Position numbers and translations under genes: made by a program. Below, one piece after another: positions 1-10,879 of a DNA stretch of 64,000 nucleotides. The DNA comes from Diphasiastrum complanatum (taxonomy: Eukaryota > Streptophyta > Lycopodiopsida > Lycopodiales > Lycopodiaceae), in contig CM055113.1 in the NCBI GenBank assembly GCA_029204225.1, forward strand, positions 12,894,491 to 12,958,490, in the 5' to 3' direction. The notes under the pieces are model-generated. The model saw nothing but the letters and a program-made list of their open reading frames with translations. It was not told the origin of the DNA and made no database searches. The stretch's first letter is position 1. The number at the start of each line of letters is the position of its first letter.

Positions 1-5
1 ATGGA

Positions 6-2162
6 GTGGCCGAGAGGAAGAATAGAACCTTGTGTGAGAGTGCAAAGGCAATGAGATTGAATGCTAATCTTCCTAAACCTTTTTGGAGTGATGCTTTGTT
101 GTGTGCAAATTTCCTATGCAATAGATGGCCAAGTGTTGTATTGGAAGGAAAAACCCCTTTTGAAGCTTTGTTTGGTATGAAGCCTAATGTCAAGTTTCTA
201 AGAACTTTTGGATGCATTTGCTACTTCAACATTACTCTTGATGATAGAACTAAGGAGGATCCATCTTCAAGAAAGGGCATTTTTGTTGGTTATAGTGAAG
301 TAAGCAAAGCATATAGGATTTATGTTCCTTCAATCAAGAAAGTGTTCACAAGTAGGGATGTCATTTTTGATGAAAGTAACATTCCAAAAGTTGTTTCAAG
401 TGATGATGGTGTTGTTGCAACTAATGTGCTTGATGACAATGGAGTTGATGACACATTGGATGTGGATGTTGAAGAAGCCTCTTCAAGTCAAATTCCAAGG
501 AGAACTCCAAGGCATAAAGTGAAACCCTCAAGGCTCACTTATGATGGCAAAGGTAAGCAAGTGGTGGATGGATCCAACTATGCTTTCCTAACTTCTTTTG
601 ATGTACCTTCATGTGTAGATGAAGCAAGGCAAAAAGAGGAATGGATCCAAGCAATGGATCTTGAGTTTGAAGCACTTATGAAGAACAACACATGGAGATT
701 GGTGGAGCTTCCAAAGGGCAAAAGTGCAATTGGATGCAAATGGATCTTCAAGGTAAAGACAAATCAAGATGGATCTATCAACAAGTTGAAGGCAAGGTTG
801 GTGGCTAAAGGTTATGCTCAAGAGCATGGCATTGACTATGAGGAAACCTTTGCACCCGTGGCAAAGATGGTGAGCATAAGAGTAATCATTTCCCTTGCAA
901 CTCTTTATGGATGGGATCTTTGGCAATTAGACATTTCTAATGCTTTCTTGAATGGTGATCTTGAAGAGGAAGTCTACATGGAGCAACCCGAGAGCTATGT
1001 TTCTCATAGCAAGCCTAATCATGTGTGTTTTCTACAAAAAAGTTTGTATGGTCTTAAGCAAGCACCAAGGAGTTGGTATGCTAGGCTTAACTCTTTTCTA
1101 CTTTCTCAAAACTTCACTATGAGTGAGTATGATCATTCACTTTACTTTAGAATTAGTGCTAATGATGTTACAATCCTTCTAATTTATGTGGATGACATTA
1201 TTTTAAGTAGAGGGAACAAGGAAGATATAGAAGATATCAAGAAAGCACTAAAAAAGGAATTTGAAGTGCATGATCTTGGTCTTTTGAGCTATATCTTAGG
1301 AATAGAAGTAATTAGAACTTCTCAAATCACTTTTATTTCACAAGAGAAGTATGCTATTTCTATTCTCAATAGATTTCATATGGTAGATGCAAATCCTATT
1401 GATACACCTATGGAATCACATGTAAAGCTAACTATAAGAGGTAATGAAAGATCCTTCGAGGACATTACTCTCTATAGGAAGCTAATAGGTTCTCTTATAT
1501 ATCTAACCATCACAAGACCTGATTTATCTTATTGTGTTGGTAGATTAAGCCAATTCATGCAAGATCCTAGCATAGAACATTGGAAACTAGGAAAGAGGAT
1601 CTTGAGATACATCTCGGGAACAAAAGATTTTGGCATTGTTTATAGAGGATCATCACCTAACTTATTTGGTTTTTCAGATTCAGATTTTGCAGGAGACCTT
1701 ATGGATAGAAAATCCATAAATGCACATGCTATTTTCATAGGTGATGGAGCTATCTCATGGATGTCGAAGAAACAAGCAACTATATCACTTTCTTCTAGTG
1801 AGGCCGAGTACAAAGCTTTGACATCATGCACAAAGGAGATGGTGTGGATCAAGAGGATGATTATGGAGCTTCATTTGCTAGATTTTTCAGAGAGTCCAAT
1901 CATCTTTTGTGACAACCTTTCAGCCCAAAGTCTAGCAAGCAATCCGGTTTTCCATGCAAGGAGCAAACATATCGAGGTGGCTTACCATTTTGTGAGAGAA
2001 CAAGTGTTGGCAAAAGAGATCAAGCTTGAACATGTCCCATCAAAGGAATGTGTGGCTGATATCTTTACCAAAGCATTGGGAAAGGACTTATTTTTCAAGC
2101 ATAGAACAAGTCTTGGTGTACTTTCTAAATCTATGCTAAAACTAGTTGAAGAGGGAGTGTGA
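6..2162 (+). CDS. Ty1/copia polyprotein, 3' part (integrase tail, RT, RNase H)
   Basis: The reading frame is open from the window edge and encodes the end of a copia pol, so the element starts outside the window and the listed start is only where the frame begins. Residues 1-125 are the integrase C-terminal part ending in the copia signature SRDVIFDE. RT follows at about 210-450, with GCKWIFKVK, QLDISNAFLNG, SLYGLKQAPRSWY and the catalytic LLIYVDDIIL. RNase H is at about 560-690 (SDSDFAG, SSSEAEY, RSKHIEVAYHFV). No internal stop or frameshift is present, so this half could still be functional. It is followed at once by a purine tract and an LTR. The copy at 26.7-27.5 kb belongs to the same family: the integrase tails are nearly collinear. 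Confidence 0.93.
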   Translation: MAERKNRTLCESAKAMRLNANLPKPFWSDALLCANFLCNRWPSVVLEGKTPFEALFGMKPNVKFLRTFGCICYFNITLDDRTKEDPSSRKGIFVGYSEVSKAYRIYVPSIKKVFTSRDVIFDESNIPKVVSSDDGVVATNVLDDNGVDDTLDVDVEEASSSQIPRRTPRHKVKPSRLTYDGKGKQVVDGSNYAFLTSFDVPSCVDEARQKEEWIQAMDLEFEALMKNNTWRLVELPKGKSAIGCKWIFKVKTNQDGSINKLKARLVAKGYAQEHGIDYEETFAPVAKMVSIRVIISLATLYGWDLWQLDISNAFLNGDLEEEVYMEQPESYVSHSKPNHVCFLQKSLYGLKQAPRSWYARLNSFLLSQNFTMSEYDHSLYFRISANDVTILLIYVDDIILSRGNKEDIEDIKKALKKEFEVHDLGLLSYILGIEVIRTSQITFISQEKYAISILNRFHMVDANPIDTPMESHVKLTIRGNERSFEDITLYRKLIGSLIYLTITRPDLSYCVGRLSQFMQDPSIEHWKLGKRILRYISGTKDFGIVYRGSSPNLFGFSDSDFAGDLMDRKSINAHAIFIGDGAISWMSKKQATISLSSSEAEYKALTSCTKEMVWIKRMIMELHLLDFSESPIIFCDNLSAQSLASNPVFHARSKHIEVAYHFVREQVLAKEIKLEHVPSKECVADIFTKALGKDLFFKHRTSLGVLSKSMLKLVEEGV
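2150..2157 (+). other. polypurine tract of the copia element
   Basis: The purine run AGAGGGAG sits directly before the TGTGAA that begins the 3' LTR and overlaps the end of the pol frame. This is the expected primer position for plus-strand DNA synthesis. Confidence 0.6.
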
Positions 2163-2601
2163 AAAATTGTCAACTAGTAGTATTTTCCTAACTTGAGATT
2201 TTGTAGGCCTATGGCCAAATAAAAGTTAGAGATAGGTTCATACATGTATGTAGAGGCCCAAAGTATGTGTACACTACTTTTGAGGTCACATTAATTAGAG
2301 GAGGTCGAGTGTGGAGCTCTTCTATTGGCTCATAATTTGGTGCATTCCTATTTGACCAAATTTCTAGGTAGATGGGTGAATCCTATTGGACCCCAATTTT
2401 AGCCTATCATAAGACAAGTGGCCAAGAGGCACTATGGCTGCTATAAATAGCCATCTCCACGAGTATGTACATATCTCATTTTCATTCTATTGAATGAATG
2501 TTATGCTCTTTGAAGATCCATCTTCTTCTCTCTCACTTTTTTGTTCATATCTTGCATTCTAGCCACTAGAATTGTGATTTCTTTGTTGCTATGGCTTCAC
2601 A
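2158..2601 (+). repeat. copia 3' LTR
   Basis: It begins TGTGAA right after the polypurine tract. The end is placed at TTCACA, the inverted complement of the start, giving about 444 bp. A TATA-like CTATAAATAG lies at 2441-2450 and CT-rich leader sequence follows it. The 5' LTR is outside the window, so the boundary at 2601 is inferred only from the short terminal inverted repeat. Confidence 0.6.
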
Positions 2602-2884
2602 CGTGTGAAATGCAGGTTGTAGGCTCTGAAGTACGGACAGGGACAGCAAGTTTCTGTTTGTGGAAGCTTATGATCAGATCTTGATGTTTAGTTGATGTTT
2701 AGTATGCTTAACATCACAATTTCTATCATTTTTTCAATCTAGATGTGCATAACTTCCATGGCCAAGATCTTTATGAAACTTTAGCATCTTTTGGATCTGA
2801 GTTTTTCACAGTACCAAACTGCCAAAACGTATATGTACAAAATTGCTTATATCTGAATGATTTTCTTCTATCTTGCAGATTATG
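2602..2884. other. gap without recognised feature
   Basis: Between the copia LTR and the coiled-coil ORF. A CACGTG core lies at 2600-2605, at the LTR boundary. No coding signal was seen. Confidence 0.3.
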
Positions 2885-5205
2885 TCAAATCTCCGTAAAA
2901 TATTCTGCAAGGTTTCGCTCCCAATCCACATATAGACTGAATAATTCTGGATACGCCATATTAATGTTGATCAGCAACCCTGCATCGTCGAATGCGCCTA
3001 AATCCACAACAGCTTTGGGTTTGTATAATTGAAACTGCGACTTTTGCTTCCAAAAATGTCGTTTATTGTCTTCGTTCTGCAAAAATTGAAGTTCTTTGAT
3101 GCGAAGATATTCGAGAGCATACATAGCCGAAGAGCCTATGTATAACTCTCCTGACCCGAAAGGTAAGACTTTAAACTTACCCTGGATTATGCCCCAGCAA
3201 AGACATCCTTTCTGCTCGATAGAAAGCTGGGCCCATAACCAGAGAAAGTCTTCCTTCTCCCATGGTCGCTTCCAATCGTCAAAGGCAATGCCTACTGCAC
3301 CTGGTAGTATCATATAATCCATATGCCATTGTAATTCAATGTTAAAAGTAGGTGGACACTATTTCTAGAAGCGTGCAGCAAATGCACGGAATCTGTCAGC
3401 ACATACCTTCAACTGATTCCGCCGTATTCGTTTTGGCTGTGTAGATGCAGTTGCCAAGTCCTGAGTTTGCAACTCAATAGCCAGCTTCTGATCTTCCATT
3501 TGTTGTTGGAGATCTGACAGCTCCTGTTTGAGCTTGTTAATCTTTGCGACTACTTCCAGATACTCGGGATGGTCTGAGGCTCGGTGAAGGTAGGCACAGA
3601 TGGAATTTGCTATGTAAGGTCATCAATTCTGAGTAAGGCCTGAAGGTACTCATCGTGTGCATCTGATCCGCTGCAAGATGGGGTAGCTTCACTCCAAAAC
3701 TCCTTTAGCTCCGCCAATTCTTCTTCGAAAAGAGCCTTCGAATCCTCGAGTGGTTGCAGGAACTCAACTCAAAAATTGTCGAGCATTTGATCTTGGAGCT
3801 GGTTTAGCTTCGTGAGGTCGACTGTAATGGACCCTGCATTGGTGCATACAGAGAGAGCAGCTTCTACCTTCAGTCTTATCATTCGCTCCTCTTGGAAATG
3901 TTTCTGGAGCGCGACATTATGTTGATTTGTAGCGATCAGTTTCTGCTTTAAAGAATCGTTTTGAGTCTGATAATTATCAGACTTGGTCTCAATCGTCTTA
4001 TTGCTCTGTTTTAAAGAATCAGCTTCCTTTATTAAGGTTTAAATCTGTGTGTCGAGAGAATGATTTCGTTCAATCAGCTTCGTATTGTCTGATTTGAGCG
4101 AATCAATCTTCTCAAAAGAGGCCTTGAGATCCTCTTGGCATCTCCTTTTTGAGTTGACAAATTCCATCGTAAGTTGTTGGTAGTACTTGTCCAACTCATA
4201 CACTTCAGCCACTAGGTTTTTGGCTTTCTCGGACATAGTGCGAAACCACTGGGGCTGGCCGTCGGGTTGTTCTTCATCTACCACAGCTGCCCTAGTGTCG
4301 TCTTCAGCAGTTGTTCGTCTTTTGTTTGATGTATCAGACTGAGTTGCATCATCGTCAGATGAGGAGGCACTCGGCTGCTTCTGAGATGTGGATGCAGATG
4401 TGGGCTGTGAAGAATCAGCAACAGTAGCAGCAGTAGTCTCCATCGCCACAACTGGAACTGGTTCCGACTGGAATGGTGCAGCGTCAATGTCCAAAGCAGT
4501 GGTAGCTGCTACTTCGACAGCTAGTGCAATTTCAGTAACGAGGCCGGAAAGATCAACTGGCTTGGGGGCCAACATCCTTCCCGTCAGCAATGTTTTCTCT
4601 TGCTCATTCAAAATGTCAAAATGGGCGCATAGCCGAGATATATGTGCTCCAACTCTAGAAAATATTTGGTGCTTGATCCAGTGCAAAAATGCTTTATATG
4701 TAATAGTGCCGAAACAAACCAGATTACCCGCAAGTGCATCTAAGATGAAACCAAAATTTTGCACTGAAATCATCGCATCCGCATCCATCAAAAAGAGTGC
4801 TTGGTTCGCATATTTACAAAACATCTTAAATGTGGTATCACGAATCATAGAGATCTTGTACCCCTTCGTGGGTACGAAGCAATTGTTAAGGAAGTGGATA
4901 GCTTCATCCATCGAATCTTTATTTGTTGAGATTATCTTCCCATCCATCGGTAATCCAAGGACTGTGTAGAACAAGTCTTCAGAGATAGTGAAGAATTTGC
5001 CTCACACATGGACTTTGAAATCCACCTCCGAAATGGAATGAATGGAGTTGACAAACTCCGTACTGACTTCGGAGAGGATGATGGAGGGTTCCACTTTTAA
5101 ATTACCCAACCTGCATCGATCCAAAAAGGACTGGATGGATGCCAGGCGGATTCCTGCGCATGTTTTCCAGATGATGTTAGAGCTTGAACTGGATCTAGAA
5201 GCCAT
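2885..5205 (-). pseudogene. retrotransposon-associated coiled-coil ORF, copy 1 (decayed)
   Basis: I do not recognise the protein by name. Read on the minus strand it begins near 5205 (MASRSS), meets a stop near 5002, and continues in frames that together give four parts: an N-terminal globular part of about 200 residues containing a GKFFTISEDLFYTVLGLP stretch; a Ser/Thr/Asp-rich linker (about 4500-4260); a long heptad-rich stretch rich in Glu, Lys and Gln (about 4200-3370); and a C-terminal part (3322-2885) rich in Trp and Tyr. The N-terminal part resembles in layout the plant 'putative transposon protein' domain (VRGK...FS...LGLP), which accompanies some plant gypsy elements; this is a weak match from memory. 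It lies downstream of a gypsy pol on the same strand, the env-like position. Stops and frameshifts make it a pseudogene. Confidence 0.5.
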
Positions 5206-5583
5206 TGTTCGAATTTTTCACGAAAATTCGTAGATCGCAATAGGTCGCAAATGAATGCTTTGATCGCAAAGAAAGCATAAAATCGCAGGTAGAAAGTGTA
5301 AGAAATAAAAATGAAAAATAACTCTGATATGCAGTAGCGGTGTGGAAGGGATGATGACGTGGCATGGTGACTTGACATCTATCACTTCCATTTATGGAGT
5401 ACGTGCATGGGTCAGTGTTTGAAACTATGATTTGACATATCGATCTTTAATGACGGAAAACCGTTTTTAAAAAGAAAACAAATAAATTAAGGAGAAACAA
5501 TAGCTGTTTTGATATGTGAGCGCATACACGTGTGAATAATGATGATCACGTGGCCATCATCTTTAATAGAGGGATGTAAGAAA

Positions 5584-6015
5584 TAGGTAGATAGATTCTC
5601 AAAAAGGTAGATTGAGAGATTCTCGAAGGATACTAGAAAGTTTCTAGAATGTTTTGCGAAACATTCTTGAGAGATTCTAGAAAATGATATAGAACTTCAC
5701 GAAAAATTCTCAAAAATGTTAAGCGTCATCCTAGAAAATTTCTCAAAAAACTGGAGAAAAAAATACTAGAAAAATTCTCGAAAGAAAAAAAAATGACAAG
5801 TTTCAGTTCACAGTTGAGTGTTGCGAAAGTTTCTCGAAAAGTTCTCAAAAATACTTTGAAAAATAACTTAAAAGACTTAAGAGAAGACAAGAAAAATTCT
5901 CGAAAAATTCACAAAATAGTTTGAACAAATCTTGAACAGTGGTAGAAAAGTTCACGAAAATTTGATTCCAGAAAAATACTAGAAAATAATAAGAATAAAA
6001 ATAAATAAAAAAAAA
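5584..6015 (-). repeat. spacer of short motif repeats (TTCTCGAAAA)
   Basis: A run of imperfect copies of a 10-12 base motif, consensus near TTCTCGAAAARTTCTC (for example around 5771, 5831 and 5891). It lies between the gypsy integrase and the coiled-coil ORF of the same strand. The spacing is irregular, so it is not a simple tandem satellite. Confidence 0.6.
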
Positions 6016-6029
6016 TTCTGGTCAAAGGT

Positions 6030-8880
6030 AGTATTTTTTTAGTCTGGACCCGTTAATACGTGTAGGTAACAGTTCCCCTTCAAGTGATTGAAGTTGCACA
6101 GAACCATTGTCAAACACCTCTATGACTTTAAAAGGTCCAAGCCATCGCATATGGAGTTTTCTTGGGAACTTTTGATGGCAATTGTCATATATCAGCGCAT
6201 AATCATCAGCTTTAACATCACATTTTTTATATGACTGTCATATTTCTTCTTTCTTTGTTCTTGGATTTTCTTCGTTAATTTTTGTGAAGACTCACGAGCT
6301 TCAACTAGTTCTTCAATAATAGTTAACCTTTCGTTTATACATTCTACATTTGTTCGTTGAGCTTGGATACGAAAAGTTTTGGCCTCAAATTTAATTAGCA
6401 GAATAGGATGCATACCATATGTCAGAAAATATGGTGTCTGTTTCGTCGTGATTTTCTCTATATTACAATAAGCCCAAAGAATTGATGGTAGTTTTTGATC
6501 CCAATCCGTTGCGTGTGCAATAGTAATTTTAGTCAAGATCTTATATAAAATTTCATTAGCTCTTTTTGTCAACCTGTTTGCTTTTGGATTATACGATGTA
6601 GTTTTTTTGTGTTTGATGAGAAAATAAGTTGTCAGCAACCATATAGTGTCATTTAAAAAATGTGTACCTCGGCCACTGACTAGTTCGAGTGGACAACCAT
6701 ATCTGGTGATAATACTTTTGAATAAGAACATCTCGATAGTTTCTACATCATTTCTTTCTGTCGCCTCTGCTTCCATGTTTTTTGTAGCATAATCCGTTGC
6801 AGCTAGAATATATTGACATTTCGTATGTCGGGTAACAGGTTTAATTGGACCGACAAAGTCAATCTCCCACTTCTCGAATGGTGCAAGAGGAAGGATTGGT
6901 GTCAACGGCCAATTCATTGATTTTGTAGGCTTACCAGATCTTTGGCATGGATCACATGAACGAATAAAGTTTGATACATCCTTAAACATTGTTGGCCACC
7001 AATACTTGGCAGTCAATATCTTATTAACTGTGTTCTTCAAAGCAAAATGTCCACCAGCATCTTCCGAGTGTAAGGCTTTAACGACCTTTTTAATGTCTTC
7101 GGATTCGAGACATCTTCGAAGCTGATGATCTGCACCAAGCTTGTACAGAACATTGTTAATAATTGTATAAGGTGCTACCTTATATTAAAAAACTGTCTTT
7201 TGCTCCAAATCATAACCATCCGGATATATCTGATCCTTGAGATAAGTAATGATATCAGAATATAACAAATTTGTAGATGAAATCTCGAATAAATGTTCGT
7301 CTGGAAAATCATCATTGATAGGATCCTCAATTTTTCCAGTGCTGAGTCACGATAGATAATCAACATTTGTATGATACTTTCCTTGACGAAGCTCTACTTG
7401 ATAAGTGAACTCTTGCAGAAGTAGAACCCATCGAGCAATTCGTCCTGATAGATCTGGTTTATTTACAAGATACTTAAGAGCATAATGATCCACATGAAAA
7501 ATAAATGCATATCCCAGCAAATAATGCCGACATTTTTTAACAGTAAAAAATCATGCCAAGTGCTTCCCTTTCTATAGCCGAATAATTTTTCTCTGATGCA
7601 CTGAGCTGTCAATTCGCATAGTAGATGGGATGATCCTTCTTTTGGCCGTCCTTCTGGCTTAGACAAATGCCAATAGCAAATGCAGAAACATCCACATAAC
7701 TGTGAAATAAAATAGCCCAGTTGGGTGGTCTCATAATAGGAGCATTGATCAACCTTTGCTTAAGATCTTCAAATGCTTTCTGCTGTTCATTTGTCCACGA
7801 GTATTTCACTTGTTTCTTCAGTAGATGTGTAAGAGAGGCAGCAATAGAAGCATGATTTTGAATAAATCTCATGTGATAGCCAACATGTCCTAAGAAAGCT
7901 CTTAGTTCACGCAAATTGGTTGGTATCAGGAGGTTCTTTATAAGCTCGACTTTATCTTTGTCGACTTCTATTCCTTTGTTAGATATTCTGTGTCCGAGCA
8001 ATATTCCTTCTTTCATACCAAAAAAACATTTCTCTGGATGAAGAGATAAACAAGTATCTCGACACCGTTGCAATGTTAATTTCAGCTTCTCCAGGTGTAT
8101 CTTTATATCACTGTACACACAGAAATCATCAATAAATATTTAGAGAAAAATTCTCAAGAAGGCAGTGAAAATTAATATCATGATTTGCTGAAAAGTCGCT
8201 GGAGCATTACAAAGACCAAAGGGCATTTTGTTGTAGGCATAAGTGCCCCAATCTGTCGTGAATGTGGTCTTTGAGTGATTCTCCTTTTGCACTCCCACCT
8301 GATTATATCCAAAAAAGTCGTCACAGAAACTGTAACGCTCTTGACCAGCAACCTGATCTAGGATGGAATCAGTAAAAGACAAAGGATGATGATCCAACCT
8401 GGTGGCAGCATTGAGTTTTCGGAAATCTTGGCATATTCGTATTTTGCCAGTCTTCTTTTTCGAGATGACAACAATGGGTGAAACACATTCACTACTTAAG
8501 ACGGGATAGATTATACCTATCTTAAGGTGTTTGTTAAGTTCGTCCTTGACCATTAGAGAGTATTTAGGATTGAGACGATACTGTCTCTATCGAACATGTA
8601 CAACATCTTCCGTCAGATCAATTCGGTGCTATCCGAATTCTGTAGGTATACCCTTCAAATCGTCGAGCGACCAGGCAAAAACATCTTGATACTCCTTTAA
8701 TAGTTCAGTGAATTCTGCCAACTCGGATTCTCCAAGTGACTTCGAAACATGCACAACTCTGTCCGGTGCAAGTTCAATCAGTTCAGTAGAATTTGATATA
8801 AGACAGTTCTTTAGAGCATGCTTTACGGAAACACAGCAAACGACTGTAATGCACTAGAGCGTTTGTCTGATCAGAGAGTA
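6030..8880 (-). pseudogene. Ty3/gypsy pol (RT, RNase H, integrase), decayed
   Basis: Minus-strand pol read from 8880 down to about 6030 in several frames. The lead-in to RT is near 8880-8560 (ending SLDDLKGIP then a stop). RT is at 8553-8140 with SPIVVISKKKTGKIR, FCDDFFGYNQV and MPFGLCNAPATFQQ. The catalytic box follows a TAA and reads FIDD rather than YIDD (about 8130). RT thumb and RNase H occupy 8118-7463. The integrase at 7040-6192 has a CDPCQRS zinc-binding pair, PFEKWEIDFVGPI and a GRGTHF region. At least four stops or frameshifts are present, so it is dead. It is followed by the motif spacer and the coiled-coil ORF on the same strand. Confidence 0.88.
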
Positions 8881-9389
8881 ATTCATCAAATGTGTTAGAG
8901 ATTGTTAGCAGACTCAAAATCACTCACACTCAGCAGTGTGGAGAACAGAGATAAGGGTGAATAACTCACAGAACTCTATTCACTTCTTCAATCTCTTACA
9001 TAAGCATAAACTCTTCTCTCTCAATGATCGAGATTGAAGTCTGAGATCAATATATGATCTACGGGGCGAACAAACACACCTCTTAAACAATAGGTGCATC
9101 CCTCCCGCGAAAGGGTCTAGTTAAGAATTAAACTGAAAATACGTTCAACTATACCATAAGAAGTATTCTTAACTATGAGTTAAAGTTACTCTAGTTTAAC
9201 ATGTCTTTTCATAACTAGTCATTTCGTATGGACGATCTAGTCAAGGGTTATCCAAGGCAATGTCTTTTCCTATTAAAGGTCTAGCCCTTAATTTATAAGG
9301 CAAGTACCTAGGAGATATATTCGTGAAAAATGACTTAGGCCTCTTCATGATTTATACTTAATGAGCTCATATCTTCATTTTTGAGTATA
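8881..9389. other. gap between gypsy and copia remnants
   Basis: AT-rich, without a coding signal. It may contain LTR sequence of the minus-strand gypsy or copia, but no terminal repeats or primer site could be identified. Confidence 0.3.
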
Positions 9390-10431
9390 TCATGCCATGT
9401 TTATGTTGATATTCAATTTTTGACATTTGCGTGGCATCACAAGCTTGCACACTTTGTGTTGCTGGCCTTTGACTTCTAATCCTTCCGGTTGGAAGGTATA
9501 CAACTCCTCTTCGACGTAGCCCTTGAGAAACGTTGTCTTGACATCCATTTGATGCATCTCGAGATCTTTTATGACTGCTAATGCAATCAGAATTCTGATT
9601 GATGGCATTTTGACAACATGACTAAAAATCTCTTGATAATCCACTCCTTGGACTTGAGTGAATCCTTTAGCCACCAACCGTGCTTTCCATTTTGCAATGG
9701 AACCATCAGATTTGATCTTCTTCTTGAAGATCCACTTGTTGTCGATAACTCTCTTGTGAGTGAGGAAGTCGACCAGTGTCTAGGTCAGGTTCATCAAAAT
9801 TGAGTTGTACTCGTTTTCCATAGCTTCTTGCCACTTCACAACATCCTTAGAGTTAAATGTTTCAGCTAGGGTCTCTAGTTCTTCTGATGAAGTTCAGAAA
9901 GATTGAGGTGTATACCTCTCAGAAACTACTCGAGTCCGTGAGAATCTGCAAACATTCGGTTGACCAGAATGCAATGGTGCTTCTTCTTGAATTTGTTCAG
10001 ATCTGTTTGAGCTAGCTTGGTCTGGTCTGATCTGGTTTTCTGTTGCATAAAATAGGATGAAATGACACATCGTCATTTATATGTGGTTGTTTAAAGTCAT
10101 AGAACATATCTTTTTTGAAGATAACATCCCTAGAAACAAATGCTACATTGGTGGATGGATCATAAACTTTATAAGCTTTATGTTCATCATGATAGCCAAT
10201 GAAAATGCATTTACTTGTCCTATGATCTAGTTTCTTCCTAAGCTGTTTAGGAACATGAACAAAACATATACAACCAAAGATTTTTAAATGGCTGACACTA
10301 GGCTTGTGTCCATGCCATACTTCATAAGGAGTTTTGTTGTTGATGGCTTTAGTGCTGGATCTGTTCTATACGTAACAGGTTGTGGTAGTAGCTTCTGTCC
10401 AGAACTTCTTAGGTAAGTGCGCTTGATATTG
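9390..10431 (-). pseudogene. Ty1/copia integrase tail and RT start, truncated
   Basis: Minus strand. From 10431 to about 10070 the frames encode the copia integrase C-terminal region (NKTPYEVWHGHKPSVSHLK, then IFIGYHDEHKAYKVYDPST and SRDVIFKK). A variable linker follows, then the RT N-terminus (KWIFKKKIKSDGSIAKWK, MVAKGFTQVQGVDYQEIF, MHQMDVKTTFLKG) to about 9390. The RT stops before its catalytic box, so the 3' half of pol is missing. Frames are broken in the linker. Confidence 0.85.
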
Positions 10432-10553
10432 TTGGATTATTTTTCTTCCTACTAATTGACTAATTGATTTTTAATCTTCATCCAACTGGTTATACAGTCT
10501 GTAGAATTACAAGTGTTTTTACACAGTCTATAGAAATACACGGACACTACAAA

Positions 10554-10815
10554 ACCCGACACTATCACTTTTTCTTCTTTGAAGATAACTTCCCTAGAAA
10601 CAAATGCTACATTGGTGGATGAATCATAAACTTTATAAGCCTTATGTTCATCATGATAGCCAATGAAAATGCAGCAACCAAAAGCAAGCAAGCAAGATCT
10701 ATAGAGCTTGGAAGAGGAATAGCAAGCAAGAGCACTATACATTAGATTAGAAAACCTATAAAACTTGAAAGCAAAATAAGAGGAGCAAGAATGCTCGCAA
10801 AAATGTTGTTTTATT
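10554..10815 (-). repeat. partial second copy of the copia integrase segment
   Basis: Bases 10580-10675 repeat 10119-10212 with few differences (both encode GYHDEHKAYKVYD on the minus strand). The rest to 10815 is non-homologous and AC-rich. It is either a local duplication or a second related element. Confidence 0.7.
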
Positions 10816-10829
10816 GGCATTCAAGTTTT

Positions 10830-10876
10830 GCGTGGATTATCCACACAGAAGTTATCCACACGTGGATAACCCACGC
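10830..10876. repeat. imperfect palindrome
   Basis: GCGTGGATTATCCAC at 10830-10844 pairs with GTGGATAACCCACGC at 10862-10876 with one mismatch. The sequence between contains another TTATCCACA. It could extrude or fold as a hairpin. Confidence 0.8.
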
Positions 10877-10879
10877 GGT

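Noticed and set aside
2745-3317. Plus-strand frames at 2745-3032 and 3096-3317
   Set aside because: They lie antisense to the minus-strand coiled-coil ORF C-terminal part, which has more natural composition and continuous context.
4388-4969. 193-residue plus-strand frame
   Set aside because: Antisense shadow of the Ser/Thr-rich linker and N-terminal part of coiled-coil ORF copy 1; Ala/Val/Ser-rich because of that.
10830-10876. Three TTATCCAC-type words that equal bacterial DnaA boxes
   Set aside because: The surroundings are plant nuclear retroelements; there is no bacterial or plasmid gene nearby. The words are the arms of one palindrome.
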